Assembly (NCBI RefSeq): GCF_008831285.2
Contig: NC_045139.1
Coordinates: forward strand, 14,802,354-14,866,353
Origin: Nymphaea colorata
Taxonomy: Eukaryota; Streptophyta; Magnoliopsida; Nymphaeales; Nymphaeaceae
DNA length: 64,000 bases
Direction of reading: 5' to 3'
Below, piece after piece: positions 11,775-23,145 of this stretch. The notes under the pieces were generated by a model. That model was not told the origin of the DNA. It did not search any database and was given only the letters and a program-made list of their open reading frames with translations. Numbering within the stretch: the stretch's first letter is position 1; every line of letters begins with the position of its first letter. Position numbers and translations under genes: made by a program.

Positions 11775-12587
11775 CACAATTAAAATGTCTTTCATCCACA
11801 AGAGTTCGGGACAATGAGGAAATGATATACCCATCAATTAAAATGTTATGTATCCACTGTTTGCGCTTAGATAAATATAGAAATGAATGAACATTTTTTC
11901 CTTTTTTACCAAAATAAACAAGTATACAAACTAGTGTCATAATTCTGCTAACAAACAAGATCGTGCTTAATTGGGCTTGAAATTGAACCCAAATTGTATA
12001 TATAGAAATGACCAAGAACTGAACTCGATCCACAAGTTATTTGGCTTGTTTCCTAATCTTACTCACCATACACATGATCTTGAATGGAATAATTTTTCTT
12101 GAGGAGGGCGGTGGAATTATATAATTTCAAAATCTTTACTGGGTCTTTTTTTGTTGCGCGTGGCCATGACCCCTGTTATACCCATCAATTAAAATGTCTT
12201 TCGTCCACAAGAGTTCGAGACAATGAGGAATGATATACCCATCAATTAAAATATTGTGTATCCACTGTTTGGAGTTTAGATGAATATAGAAATGAATGAA
12301 CATTTTTTTCTTTTTTACCAAAATAAACAAGTATACAAACTAGTGTCATATTCGGCTAACAAACAAGATCGTGCTTAATTGGGCTTGAAATTGAACCCAA
12401 ATTGTATATATAGAAATGACCAAGAACTGAACTCGATCCACAAGTTATTTGGTTTGTTTCCTAATCTTACTCACCATACACATGATCTTGAATGGAATAA
12501 TTTTTCTTGAGGAGGGCGGTGGAATTATATAATTTCAAAATCTTTACTGGGTCTTTTTTTGTTGCGCGTGGCCATGACCCCTGTTAT
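11775..12587. repeat. Tandem duplication of a unit of about 409 bp
   Basis: Two highly similar copies, about 11775-12179 and 12184-12587, have a 409-bp offset. For example, aattaaaatgtctttc occurs at 11778 and again at 12187, and each copy ends with gtggccatgacccctgttat. Each copy also contains an internal short duplication of atacccatcaattaaaat. The copies differ by only a few substitutions and small indels, so the duplication is recent. No coding capacity was recognised. Confidence 0.93.
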
Positions 12588-13276
12588 CGGTACCATTTCA
12601 ATTTGGTTCTGCCCCTCCTTATATCGGTGCGATTAATTTGTTGCCTTCCCTTACAAATGATCTTAATGTAAGGAATTCAATTTTTCAGGCTTTAGCTTTG
12701 GAACAACATGCTTTTGTTTGTTTGTAAGTAAATTAGCTTAAGCGGACGAATCTTGAACTTGGTTCACATCAATTTGAATGCCAAGGCTATAGTTACAGAT
12801 TTTACTAGTAAATGGAATGGATACGAGAAGCAGTGCATGCATGAAACAAGAGCAAGGAAATGGATGTTCTCAAAGTGTTATCAAATGTGGAGAGTCGAAC
12901 AAAGGTGAGCAAATTTCTTGGTAACTATGGTTTAATGCAATCTATGAGCTTAAGCCCAGGTAAGTTTATTTCAAGCAAAGTCAAGCTTGAACAAGATTAA
13001 GTTTATTTGTACACGAGATTTTCATCCAGGCCATGTTTGAAGCAGAAAATGAATCAAAAATTATATTAGACCGAGCCATCTGACTATGACTTACCTTCAC
13101 TCCATTCCAAGACTTAAACCTTGAAATATGGTGAAGGGAACTAAACTGCCCTACGGTGTGTTTGATTGTGGGGATAATTTTCACGCCAAGAAAAGGTCAT
13201 CTAGACATCCAAACATGGTCTTATGGTACAGGAGCATAGAAACTTTGTTTCAGATCGGGTTCAGTATGGGCATATA

Positions 13277-13433
13277 GAGGTTGTTTTGGCTAATGGAGTA
13301 ATAACACACCGTTCCATAATCCTGTTTCGAATATTGGGACAGATTCATGTCTGATGTTATATGAATCTGTTTTAATTTTTGAAGAAGGTGCATGAAATGG
13401 TATCATGTTATTGTTCCATTAACCAAACGACTC
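13277..13433. mobile_element. Short MITE-like element (157 bp)
   Basis: The left end is gaggttgttttggctaatgg; the right end, read inward, is gagtcgtttggttaatggaa. Both continue with (a)ataaca-like sequence, giving imperfect terminal inverted repeats of about 28 bp around an AT-rich core. Flanks (catata / cataat) are only suggestive of a target duplication. Confidence 0.6.
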
Positions 13434-13489
13434 CATAATGGAACATCTCAAATCCAAAAACCGACCATAAACAACATATCCATTGCACA

Positions 13490-13571
13490 ATAAGTCCAAA
13501 GTCGAATCTCGTTATCAACCTGCACTTTCGATAAGTCCAAAGTCGAATCTCGTTATCAACCTGCACTTTCG
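13490..13571. repeat. Perfect tandem duplication of a 41-bp unit
   Basis: The unit starting ataagtccaaagtcgaatct is repeated exactly at 13490-13530 and 13531-13571. The next bases (ataagt) begin a third, aborted copy. Confidence 0.96.
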
Positions 13572-15734
13572 ATAAGTTTTCCACATCGTGCGGAGCAAGT
13601 GAATGAGAAGCAAACAGCGGTTGCATATATGGTGCAAAAAGTGAAACAACAACGATATGCCGTCTTGGAAATTTTGTTGCAGGGCGACTGAGTAGAACAA
13701 GCACCAGCAGTTGATCCTCCTACCTGATCATCGTAGTCGGCTCAAAATAAGCATCCATTACTACTGTGCCAAGGCAGAGAAAGACTTAATTTGTTAGGCA
13801 AAACTGGAACTGTGCATAGCAAACATGTATCTCTGAGAATGGGATATTTTTGAAGGGAAAACCACTGATGTGCAAGTTGAAGTGCAGAAGAACAACACTG
13901 CTAAGCGCCAGAAACAAGCCTTGTGCCTTAAAGGGCCAAGGAACTTTCTGTTAGGCAGTGGGTCTCTCCAGCTCACAAGGAATGCTAAAGAAACTGTCAT
14001 TTCTCTTATCCAAAAAAGAAAAAGAGAAAGCGACATTTGGATCTTTCTCGCAAACTTATATATTTACAAACCATTAAAAGCCATTAAAGTACAGAAATGC
14101 ATGGAATTTGACAAAAGGTTACTTCTTTAGCTGCGACCTTTCGTGATTAATAATTCAGAGAGGCACATGAAACATTTAAAGGTGTCACACACAATCTCCC
14201 TCCTAGAGGGAGTGAGATCCGAGATAGTGGATATAGTTTTACATGTAATATGAACTTACAATCGACATGTTTGATAGAGAAAGAGAAAAGGGAAGTGCAA
14301 TTGGGCAATTAAAAGAACAAATGTTCATATGACACCAAGAACTTTATGCTCAAAGATAAAGTTTTTTCCCAACATTGTTGCAACAGTTTCTACATGAGCG
14401 GGAAAAAGATCCGAAACAAAAAAAAAAACTACTGAAGCATCGTGGATCATTTAACCAAAATTTTAAGCAAAAAAAAAAAAGGGTCTGCATCCTAATCAAG
14501 AACTCTGGAAGTACATAGATGAGCCTTTAAGTTGACAGTTAACACAATGTCGCCAACATCAGCCATAACTACATGATGCCAGATACAAACTGGAACGTCT
14601 CTCAAATATCAGAACTGTTCAGGCATTCGAACACCCCAGTGCGGTTCATTGCCTTCGTAACGATGATCGATTTTAGAGTCCAGTACCTTATTGCGAATTG
14701 TTTTCTAGTCAACGTTTTCAGCAATCGCCAATGCATGAACATTTGGACTGAAGTTCTAAATATTAAATATGTCCGGCAAACTGCTGCACCCCGTTGAAAA
14801 ATCTGTGGGAAAACATTTAGCACCGTGTTGGCGCCGCCTTCACCTTTAACCACAGTCTTATTTGTTGATTTTGCAGCATAACTGGCATCATTATTCATTG
14901 TTTTTACTGCCGTCGTCGTCGCTGTCGTGATCATCATAATCATTGTCAAGCCATGCCTATTGCTGAGGAAGAAATTCATTCAATGGTATAGGGTTTAGGA
15001 AAAACAGCTCACTTCTTGAATGGATTAAACTATGAATCAAAACCCAATGATCTCTGGCAACACCCATCTATAGAAGTGTAGGGCAGGTCAAGTTTGCCCC
15101 ACAAATTTTGTATCTGAGATGGAGCCGCACATGGCTGAAGTCCCAGATGAACAACAACCACCACCCCGGCCCCAAAACTAATCTACCATAGTTATGTTTA
15201 AGGTGTGCGATGTCTTAAGCCTGCACCTCAACTGTACATGGTGCGTGACTCTCCTCTTCCACAACCTAAAACAAGGAAAGACCATGCGCTATAAGTGGAA
15301 CCATAGCTCTCTCACTATCCTTCTTTGGTGGGAGAAATTACACTAATCGAATTGAATAATATGGGTACTTTTTCCAATACAAAAAATATGTGTGTGGGTA
15401 TCATGTGGGAGATTATATTTCCATCTTTTGCTTACATAGTTCTTTTGTGTTGGTTTAGGAGGGGCCATTTGAGACCAGTATCAAACACTTACTTGTAGGC
15501 CAGTGGATTCACATAAGAGTAACAGTTTGCTATTGTTACCAAACCACCCATTAAGCTTATATTTCTAGCATATGTCACATGGACAATACTTCTAGAGAGG
15601 CACTACACTCCTGTAGACGTAGGTGGGCATGTGTGCGGGTACAGGACAAGGCTTGGACATGGTTAAAATTTTCTTAATATGCTTTTGTTCTGATCTTTGT
15701 TTTATGAATATAAACAATAAATAATATAGTTGAT

Positions 15735-15742
15735 ACACACAA

Positions 15743-15831
<89 letters not shown>
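15735..15831. repeat. Compound (CA)n/(TA)n microsatellite
   Basis: An uninterrupted run of roughly 13 CA units changes into more than 30 TA units. Frames through it that encode poly-Tyr-Ile or poly-Thr-His are artefacts of the repeat. Confidence 0.98.
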
Positions 15832-15833
<2 letters not shown>

Positions 15834-15879
15834 CATACACACCCGCACCAATGTTCTTTTAAAAATGTTTGGTGCCCCG

Positions 15880-17660
15880 TGTCACGACCCAATTTTTGAC
15901 ACCAAAAATTTTCTTTCATTTATATAATAGCGGAAGCAATATTGAGTCATGACCAGAACAGAAGACATTATTTTATTTAAATAATAAAATACTGGACCCA
16001 AACAAAAATAACCACAAATCCCCAAAACCGACGCAGTGCCCAGAATGCCAATGCCCGTCCATCACAAGACTGAGGTCGTCGCTCCAAAGCCAAAATCTAT
16101 CAAGGACTACCTGTAGATAGAAAGAAGGGTCAGAATTCCTCTGAGTATGAGAAAATCCAGCCATGTGTGGAACATGGCCCATCAAAATAATATCTGGTTT
16201 TTGTAAAACAAATATCTTCAAATCTTAACACATATTAGAGTAACGTCACATGTTCAGCAACAAAACGAGGTGTGCACAACCTCCTAAAGTTTCGTAGGCT
16301 TCCAACCGTGGTCCTCTGACAATGTCAAGGTCATCGTGTCGAGCAACAGAAATCCCCGTGGGCACTCACGGGCAGAACAAAACATCTCTTCACCAGGCGA
16401 TCCAACGGATCGAGGGCACCTGAAGTGAAGCCTCCTGAGATATCCCAGATCGCCGCTGCAGCAGCATGGTCTCTCTAGGAACCCGGGTGGAGAGACCAGG
16501 AGTCTCGCTCCCAAACAGAAACAGAACAGAACCCCGGGCCCTTGTGCCGCCCAATACCCTGTGGGCCCTCCAGTACAGCCAGAGGAGCATGCGTCAACAG
16601 TGAGCTCAGACGCACCACTACCTCCCGGGACGAAACCGATCACTGGGCAAAACAGAAAACTCGCACTCGCATAAACCATTGCACAAAGTCCACGTTTCGC
16701 CTTCGAATTTCAAAAGTGAGGTTTTACCAATGCTAGACATCGTCTAGTACCTCTCACAGAAACCGTCCGCCCTCAGGCTCGGTTTTCCAAACAGAATAAT
16801 TCAGCTATTTTAAATCCTAACTTAATAGCAATAGAGCAAAACTCATCGCATTTCTAAATCTCGATTAGCAATATTATAACGAAACAATAAAATTTATATT
16901 TAAAATTCTCAAACGTGACTTTCCTCCTCTAATGGTTCCAAAGTTAATTTCAGAACCATATTTCTGAAATTTTAAACACCACAATGAGCATCAAAAAGTA
17001 ATATAACATATCATTTCGTTTTAAATTTATAAAACCTCCTTTTGGAAATTTCAAGAATCCGGAGGGTACCAAATCGCAATTTCATATTAAAAATCTGGTT
17101 CTTATTGAAAATCACTTTCGCAAGCCTCTTTTTGAAGAGGTTTTTAGCAAAAATGATGCGGCATGAACATTTACAAATTTTAACAGCTTATCCATAATTT
17201 TTTGCTAATTAGTGGACCCGTTTTGAAAATTTTCAAACTTAATATAAAATCACCCGAACGCTCGTTTCCCTCATTTTTTTTGCCCTCGTTTTCTCTCTCC
17301 TCACGAGCGAAATCTTCTTCCTCGTCTTCTCACGGGCTGCTCCTTCCCTCTCTCGTTCAACCGCCTGTGGAGTCTCCTTCTGTCTTCAAAGAAAACGAAA
17401 CCAGAGAGGGAGAAAGAAAGCAGAGCTTCCTTCCTGCGTTTGGGTCTACCACACCGCTGCCCACCGTCCGACCGACGGTGGAACTTCCACGGTTCTTCCA
17501 CCACCCAAAACCAGAAAGGGAAAGAGAGCTTCGTTCCTGCATTTGGGTTTCTCACGCCGCCACACCACCGACGGACCACGCCTTCAGCCGCCGCCGCTTG
17601 CTCTGCTGCTACCGTTTTTCATCTCTGCCTTGCGACGTGGAGGAACCGACAGGGAAGGAG
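15880..17660 (-). mobile_element. Inverted, truncated Ty3/gypsy LTR
   Basis: This segment begins tgtcacgacccaatttttga and is the reverse complement of the 3' part of the LTR at 18254-20755. Roughly the outer 1.3 kb matches with only scattered differences. The inner part (about 17270-17600) aligns poorly, with different copies of short GC-rich blocks, and similarity resumes near gctaccgtttttcatctctg. It stops abruptly at 17660, where it joins a pol fragment. On the - strand it therefore represents R/U5-side LTR sequence from a related but not identical LTR. Confidence 0.8.
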
Positions 17661-18206
17661 TTAGGAGACAACAAGATTGAGGATCCTTTTACTGATCAAG
17701 TCAACATGATTAGAAAGAAATTATTGGCTGCCCAAAGTCAACAAAAGAGTTATGCAGACCAACGACGAAGAGAGCTAGCTTTTGAAGCAGGAGATCATGT
17801 TTTTATCAAGATATCACCCACTAAAAGTGTTTTTCGATTCGGAAAGAAAGGAAAATTAAGTCCAAGATACATTGGTCCATTCGAGATTCTGGAAAAAGTT
17901 GGAGTGGTGGCATATCGAATTGCACTTCCACCACAATATAGTCATGTTCATCCAGTATTTCATGTGTCGATGCTAAGGAAATATGTACCCGATCCTTCGC
18001 ATGTGATAGACTACGAAGAGGTTGATTTGCAAGAGGACATGACAACAGATGAAAAGCCACTTCGAATCATAGACCGGAAGGAACATGCGTTGCGAAAGAA
18101 GACCATCTCATTAGTTCAAGTGGAATGGCAACATCATGGCATCAAAGAATGTACGTGGGAACCAGAAGAAGACATGAAAAATAGCTACCCTCAACTATTT
18201 CAATAA
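17661..18206 (+). pseudogene. Ty3/gypsy chromovirus pol 3' end (integrase C-terminus plus chromodomain)
   Basis: An uninterrupted 181-codon frame ending at TAA 18204-18206 encodes the C-terminal end of a Ty3/gypsy polyprotein. Landmarks are DQRRRELAFEAGDHVFIKIS, the GPF/Y module YIGPFEILEKVG, HPVFHVSMLRKYVPD, then a chromodomain-like segment with VQVEWQHHGIKECTWEPEED. It is followed by aaatttcgaggacgaaattt and the polypurine tract, the standard order at the end of Tekay/Del-type chromoviruses. Everything upstream (gag, protease, RT, RNase H, integrase core) is missing. The open frame continues backward to 17202 through the inverted LTR, so a chimeric 334-codon ORF exists, but the first half is LTR sequence. 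The element is defective. Confidence 0.92.
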
Positions 18207-18237
18207 GGTACGCTAAAATTTCGAGGACGAAATTTCT

Positions 18238-18253
18238 TTTTAGGGGGGAAGAA
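18238..18253 (+). other. Polypurine tract of the Ty3/gypsy element
   Basis: The sequence ttttaggggggaagaa lies immediately before the tg that starts the LTR, 31 bp after the pol stop codon. This is the expected plus-strand priming site. Confidence 0.85.
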
Positions 18254-20755
18254 TGTAAGCCCCACGATTTTCTCTCCTTATCCTTTTCCAACTATCAAGC
18301 TTATCAAAGGGAGAGATCTGTGGAAAAGATAGGGATAAGGGCATATGTAACCACATTTTACAGCAAGGACTTTTCTGTTACCGCAGGCTTAGAGGAGCTC
18401 GTCCAACATTAGAAAGAAAGAGAGAGAGAGAACGAGTGAGAAACGTTTTCCTTTTTGCTCTCTTCTTGGAACTGAGGCTCGTGGCTGCGGGAAGAGAACC
18501 AGAAGCAGGGGTTGCTGCTGAAAGTTGCTACAAAGTTCAAAGGTATGGGGATTTTCGATCATGAATAGAGCATGAAGCCTGTATATTTTGAGTTTGTATA
18601 GATACATATACATGTAGAATGAATCCAAGCATGAGGTTCTAGATTCCCGTTCTGCTTATGTTTTACTCGGATTTTCTGTATTACGCTATGGGTGTTCATC
18701 CGTGAGAAACCAAACTACATTCAATCCTAAAAAAAAGCAGAGCATGCTTATCTGATATAAAAACACACACACACAAAAAAAGGGGTACGGTCTTTACTGA
18801 GGGGTTTCGACTGAAACCCCCGTTCAGTCATCCCCTCCCGTGAAGAACGAGGCCTCGATTTCCTTTTTCTTCTGCCACGGTCGCCGACAGCAGGGGCGTT
18901 TTCTTCAATCTTCTTGTTGCTGGAGAGCTCCAAGAGAAGGGAACACCGTGATGGTTGTAACAGAAGCGGTTTGGGGGAAAACAGTAACCCTCCCGTCGTC
19001 CCTCCTTCCCTGCCGGTTCCTCCACACGTCGCAAGGCAGAGATGAAAAACGGTAGCAGCAAAGGAGGCAGCGGCGGCTAAGAGGGTCGGACGGTCGATTG
19101 GAAGCAGCGCACGAAGAACCCTAGCGTCAGGGCAGGGGAGGAAGACAATCTCCTCCTCTCTGGTTCGTTCCCCTTTGAGGACGACGAAAGCTTCACCGTC
19201 GAGCGAACCATGCGAGGAAGGAGCCTTGGCGCGAGACAGAGAGATCTCTCTTGGTTTTGGTCATGGAAGCAAGGTGGAGACTCCACCACCGGACGAACAC
19301 GAAGACGAGGAAGAGGCGCTCGTGAGGAGAGAGAAAACGCAGGCGTGAAATGAAGAAAAACGAGCGTGGGCCAAATTTATATCAATGATCAAAAATTTCA
19401 AAGCGGGTCCACCTTATTATCAAAACTTGCGAAAAAACTGTTATAACTTTTAAGCGTTCATGCCGCAACGTTTTTGCTGAAAACCTCTTCAAAAAGAGGC
19501 TTGGGAAAGTGATTTTCAGCAAAAACCATGCATTTAATAAGAAATCACGTTTTGGTACCCCCTGAATTCTTAAAAATTACAAAAAGGGGGTTTTATAAAT
19601 TAAAAACGACATGATATGCTATATTACTTTTTGATGCTCTTTGTGGTGTTTAAAATTTCAGAAATATGGTTCTGAAATTAACTTTGGAACCATTAGAGGA
19701 GGAAAGTCACGTTTGAGAATTTAAATACAAATTTTATTGTTTCAAATAAGGATTATAATATTGCTAATAGAGGTTTCTAGATGCAATGAGTTTTGCTCTA
19801 TTGCTATTCAGTTAAGATTTAAAATAGCTGAATTATTTTGTTTGGAAAACCGAGCCTGAGGGCGGACGATTTCTGTGAGAGGTACTAGACGATGTCTAGC
19901 ATTGGTAAACCCTCACTTTTGAAATTCGAAGGCGAAACGTGGACTTTGTGCAATGGTTATGCGAGTGCGAGCTTTCTGTTTTGCCCAGTGATCGGTTTCG
20001 TCCCGGGAGGTAGTGGTGCGTCTGAGCTCACAGTTGACGCACGCTCCTTTGGCTGTACTGGAGGGCCCAAAGGGTATTGGGCGGCACAAGGGCCCGGGAT
20101 TCTGTTCTGTTTCTGTTTGGGAGCGAGACTCCTGGTCTCTCCACCCGGGTTCCTAGAGAGACCATGCTGCTGCAGCGGCGATCTGGGATATCTCAGGAGG
20201 CTTCACTTCAGGTGCCCTCGATCCGTTGGATCGCCTGGTGAAGAGATGTTCTGTTCTGCCCGTGAGTGCCCACGGGGATTTCTGTTGCTCGACACGATGA
20301 CCTTGACATTGTCAGAGGACCACGGTTGGAAGCCTACGAAATTTTGGGGAGGTTGTGCACACCTCGTTTTGTTGCTGAACATGTGACGTTACTCTAATAT
20401 GTGTTAAGATTTGAAGATATTTGTTTTACAAAAACCAGATATTATTTTGATGGGTCATGTTCCACACATGGCTGGATTTTTTCCATACTCAGAGGAATTC
20501 TGACCCTTCTTTCTATATCTACAGGTAGTCCTTGATAGATTTTGGCTTTGGAGCGACGACCTCAGCCTTGTGATGGACGGGCACTGGCATTCTGGACACT
20601 GCGTCGGTTTTGGAGATTTGTGGTTATTTTTGTTTGGGTCCAGTATTTTATTATTGAAATAAAACAATGTCTTCTGTTCTGGTCATGACTCAATATTGCT
20701 TCCGCTATTATATAAATGAAAGAAAATTTTTGGTGTCAAAAATTGGGTCGTGACA
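18254..20755 (+). mobile_element. Ty3/gypsy 3' LTR, about 2.5 kb
   Basis: It starts tgtaagccccacg right after the polypurine tract and ends gggtcgtgaca, so it has TG...CA ends. A polyadenylation-like signal (aataaa in attgaaataaaacaat near 20655) lies about 100 bp before the end. The 3' portion (about 19002-20755) is duplicated in inverted orientation at 15880-17660. An ORF at 19892-20386 runs across it but has no recognised similarity. No direct repeat flanks 15880/20755, so simple integration is not shown. Confidence 0.75.
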
Positions 20756-23105
20756 ACTTTGCGCGCCCATGTGACATGGTTTCCATCTCTCACTTTTATT
20801 TTCAGCTATTAACCATGGTTAGATGGATTATTAAATTAATGGCTTCTAGATCAAGTTAATCCCCTTGCAAGGCAAGGAATACCTCCTCGAGACCAGAAAT
20901 TGTTTTCCTATGGACCTTTTATTACATACCACTTGAAGAAGTCTCAAGAACAAAGTTTCCTCCATCTTTTACGAAAGCAAAGGACAGCATACACACATGC
21001 ATGAGTGTGCACTAAGTTTCCACATACAAGAACGACCACAAGGCGATGACCTGAACATGAGATGGGATCGTAATTATAGGGCAGGATCCCAAGCATCTTG
21101 CTAAATACATTAGGGCCTGTTTCGATAGCCCTTGGAGCTCAGATATAAGGTTGATTTATTATCCCTTTTATATGAGAATCACCGATCGGACTTTACCACT
21201 ATATATATATATATATTATATATACAAAGAGATTTCAGATCCTCAATTTGTGGTCAAAACCTTATAACAGAAGGAATAAGGATGGTAACTGGTAAGTAAG
21301 ATGTAAGGATGGATCATGGAAGCTCAGTCAAAAAAAAAAAAAAAAAGTGAGAGAGAGAGAGATGTATGGTTCAAGGGGCGCCCTACAGAGAAGATGTCAG
21401 GGCACACTGACCAAAGTTGCGAATCTGAACTCTTCTCTCCCTTTCAAATGAAATCATGGGAGGCTGTGCATTCAAAAATTTCAGTGCGTGTTCTCCACAT
21501 GCACTCCTTTCACCACTTAGTCTTGATGATAGGGGCATGGCCTTCACAATGCACAAGGCAACCAGCTCCCCACTCGATTAACATTGGGGTTTGATGCCGC
21601 ATTGGAACCCTAACATTGGAAAGAGATCGGCGTCAATTTGTACATCAGAAAGGGGAGAAGAGTTAACCCCTCTGATATCATGGCAGGCACCTCATGCATG
21701 CGATAGCAGCAAACGACCATCTTCATCAGCAGCGGCATCACCATTCATTTGCTTCAGTATATCTAAATTTGCATTGATGGGTTATATTATTTTGTTTTTG
21801 GATATGTTTATAAACATTTGTTAATTTATTTATCTTAGATATTATAGCAGGAGGTTAATCCCACCGCTTGAGTAAAGGCTGAAGCCTTCTCCCTTCTTCC
21901 CATCCCTCTAATGTCGAGAGGACAGGAACTGCCTTTGGTCTTCCCTCCCTCTCTCAAATGACCTGAAAGAAAATCTATCTGGCTCCATGTCCCACGCATG
22001 AACGTATTTTTCTTGTTCTCCCATGAACATATTTATCTTGTTCTGCCATTTCTTCTCTGAACCCTTTTTACCTTTCTGTTCTGTTCTTGCTGCACGATAT
22101 TATACAATCCATAACTCAAATTCGTACCAACTTGAAACACAGAACATCCTCCAAGTGGGATTCTCCACTTGATACCACGCATCAGCAGGTGTCATAGCCT
22201 TTGTCTGTACTCTCTCTCTCTCTCTACTGTGCACAACTTAGTAACTTACTGCCTATGTCGCCCCTCTCTCTGCTGTGCATGAAACACAGAATCTCTCTCT
22301 CTCTCTTTCTTTTTATATATATATATATATATATAGCACTTTATAGATAAAGATCCGAAATTGATGGGGAGCCAACTAGGGTCATCTGCATCAGTAATAG
22401 GCTCCTGAACAGGCTACTATCCTTGAGAACAGGCAAAAGTTAATTGCTTCCTGAGCCTACATATCAGAAGGATGTCTCTGCTAGCTGCTCCAACTTCCTT
22501 CTTTTTTTATCTTATGCCTTTTAACGCATTAACTTGGCCCAGCTTGGTAAGAACCTGGAACTACGATGCCCACATGACTGGTCTGTCCGGCTATGGCCGA
22601 AAAGACGCTGCCCAAGTGGGTCTGCCACTCGCTGTTGGAAAGCGCATAGAAAGTGCCATCGCCTGCGCCTCTTCCTTCAATGATCCACGCTAATTTTGTC
22701 GACGATCAGTGTCGTCAACATCTCCCAAGCCCTTCAAAGATTATCTGTGAATGTCTCGACTTGTGGGGAGGCCTACCAGGCGCACCAGACCCTGTGACTC
22801 CCTATATATGGAGCCCATACCGTGCATCAGAGGCTCAATTGGCAGCAACATTGGCTTGAATGGGAGGTTCAAGGAATGGTGCAACAAGTTGATCAACTTG
22901 TAGCTGGCACACAGGCCTAACATTGATTGGCAGGTCCGGTTCATGGGTTGCAGGGCCATTCAAGAGCCTGAATTGAATGTTTCTGAAGTCACCCAAAAAT
23001 TAAAAAAGAAAAACCCAAACATGTGCCATGCACAGTAGAAAACAAATGGACTGTAGAATATTAGGTCATCAATTCCCTAACTTTGTGCAATAAAATATGA
23101 AAACC

Positions 23106-23145
<40 letters not shown>

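Larger units (their letters stand above)
12588..15569. other. Intergenic DNA with short repeats, no gene recognised
   Basis: No frame here shows family similarity or plausible exon structure. It contains a MITE-like element (13277-13433), a 41-bp tandem repeat (13490-13571) and A-runs at 14420 and 14470. The frames at 13408-13704 and 14602-14979 were examined and not accepted as genes. Confidence 0.6.
15570..20779. mobile_element. hAT-like element, copy H3, split by a Ty3/gypsy insertion
   Basis: The left end is atatgtcacatggacaatac; the right end, read inward, is ccatgtcacatgggcgcgca. Flanking 8-mers tttctagc (15562-15569) and tttccatc (20780-20787) match at six of eight positions. Without the Ty3/gypsy material at 15880-20755 the element would be about 334 bp, the same size as H1, H4 and H5. 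This is less certain than the copies with perfect duplications. Confidence 0.6.

Noticed and set aside
14602-14979. 125-codon - strand frame
   Set aside because: Thr/Met-rich start from short repeats and no family match; no supporting splice or promoter signals.
15592-15927. Frames encoding poly-Ile-Tyr
   Set aside because: Translation of the (CA)n/(TA)n microsatellite.
17301-17579. - strand frame of 92 codons in the inverted LTR
   Set aside because: Antisense shadow within LTR sequence; not shared by the other arm.
22741-22959. Possible degraded gene on the - strand
   Set aside because: Reading through all frames gave many stops and no recognisable protein; only a weak A-box-like match remains.
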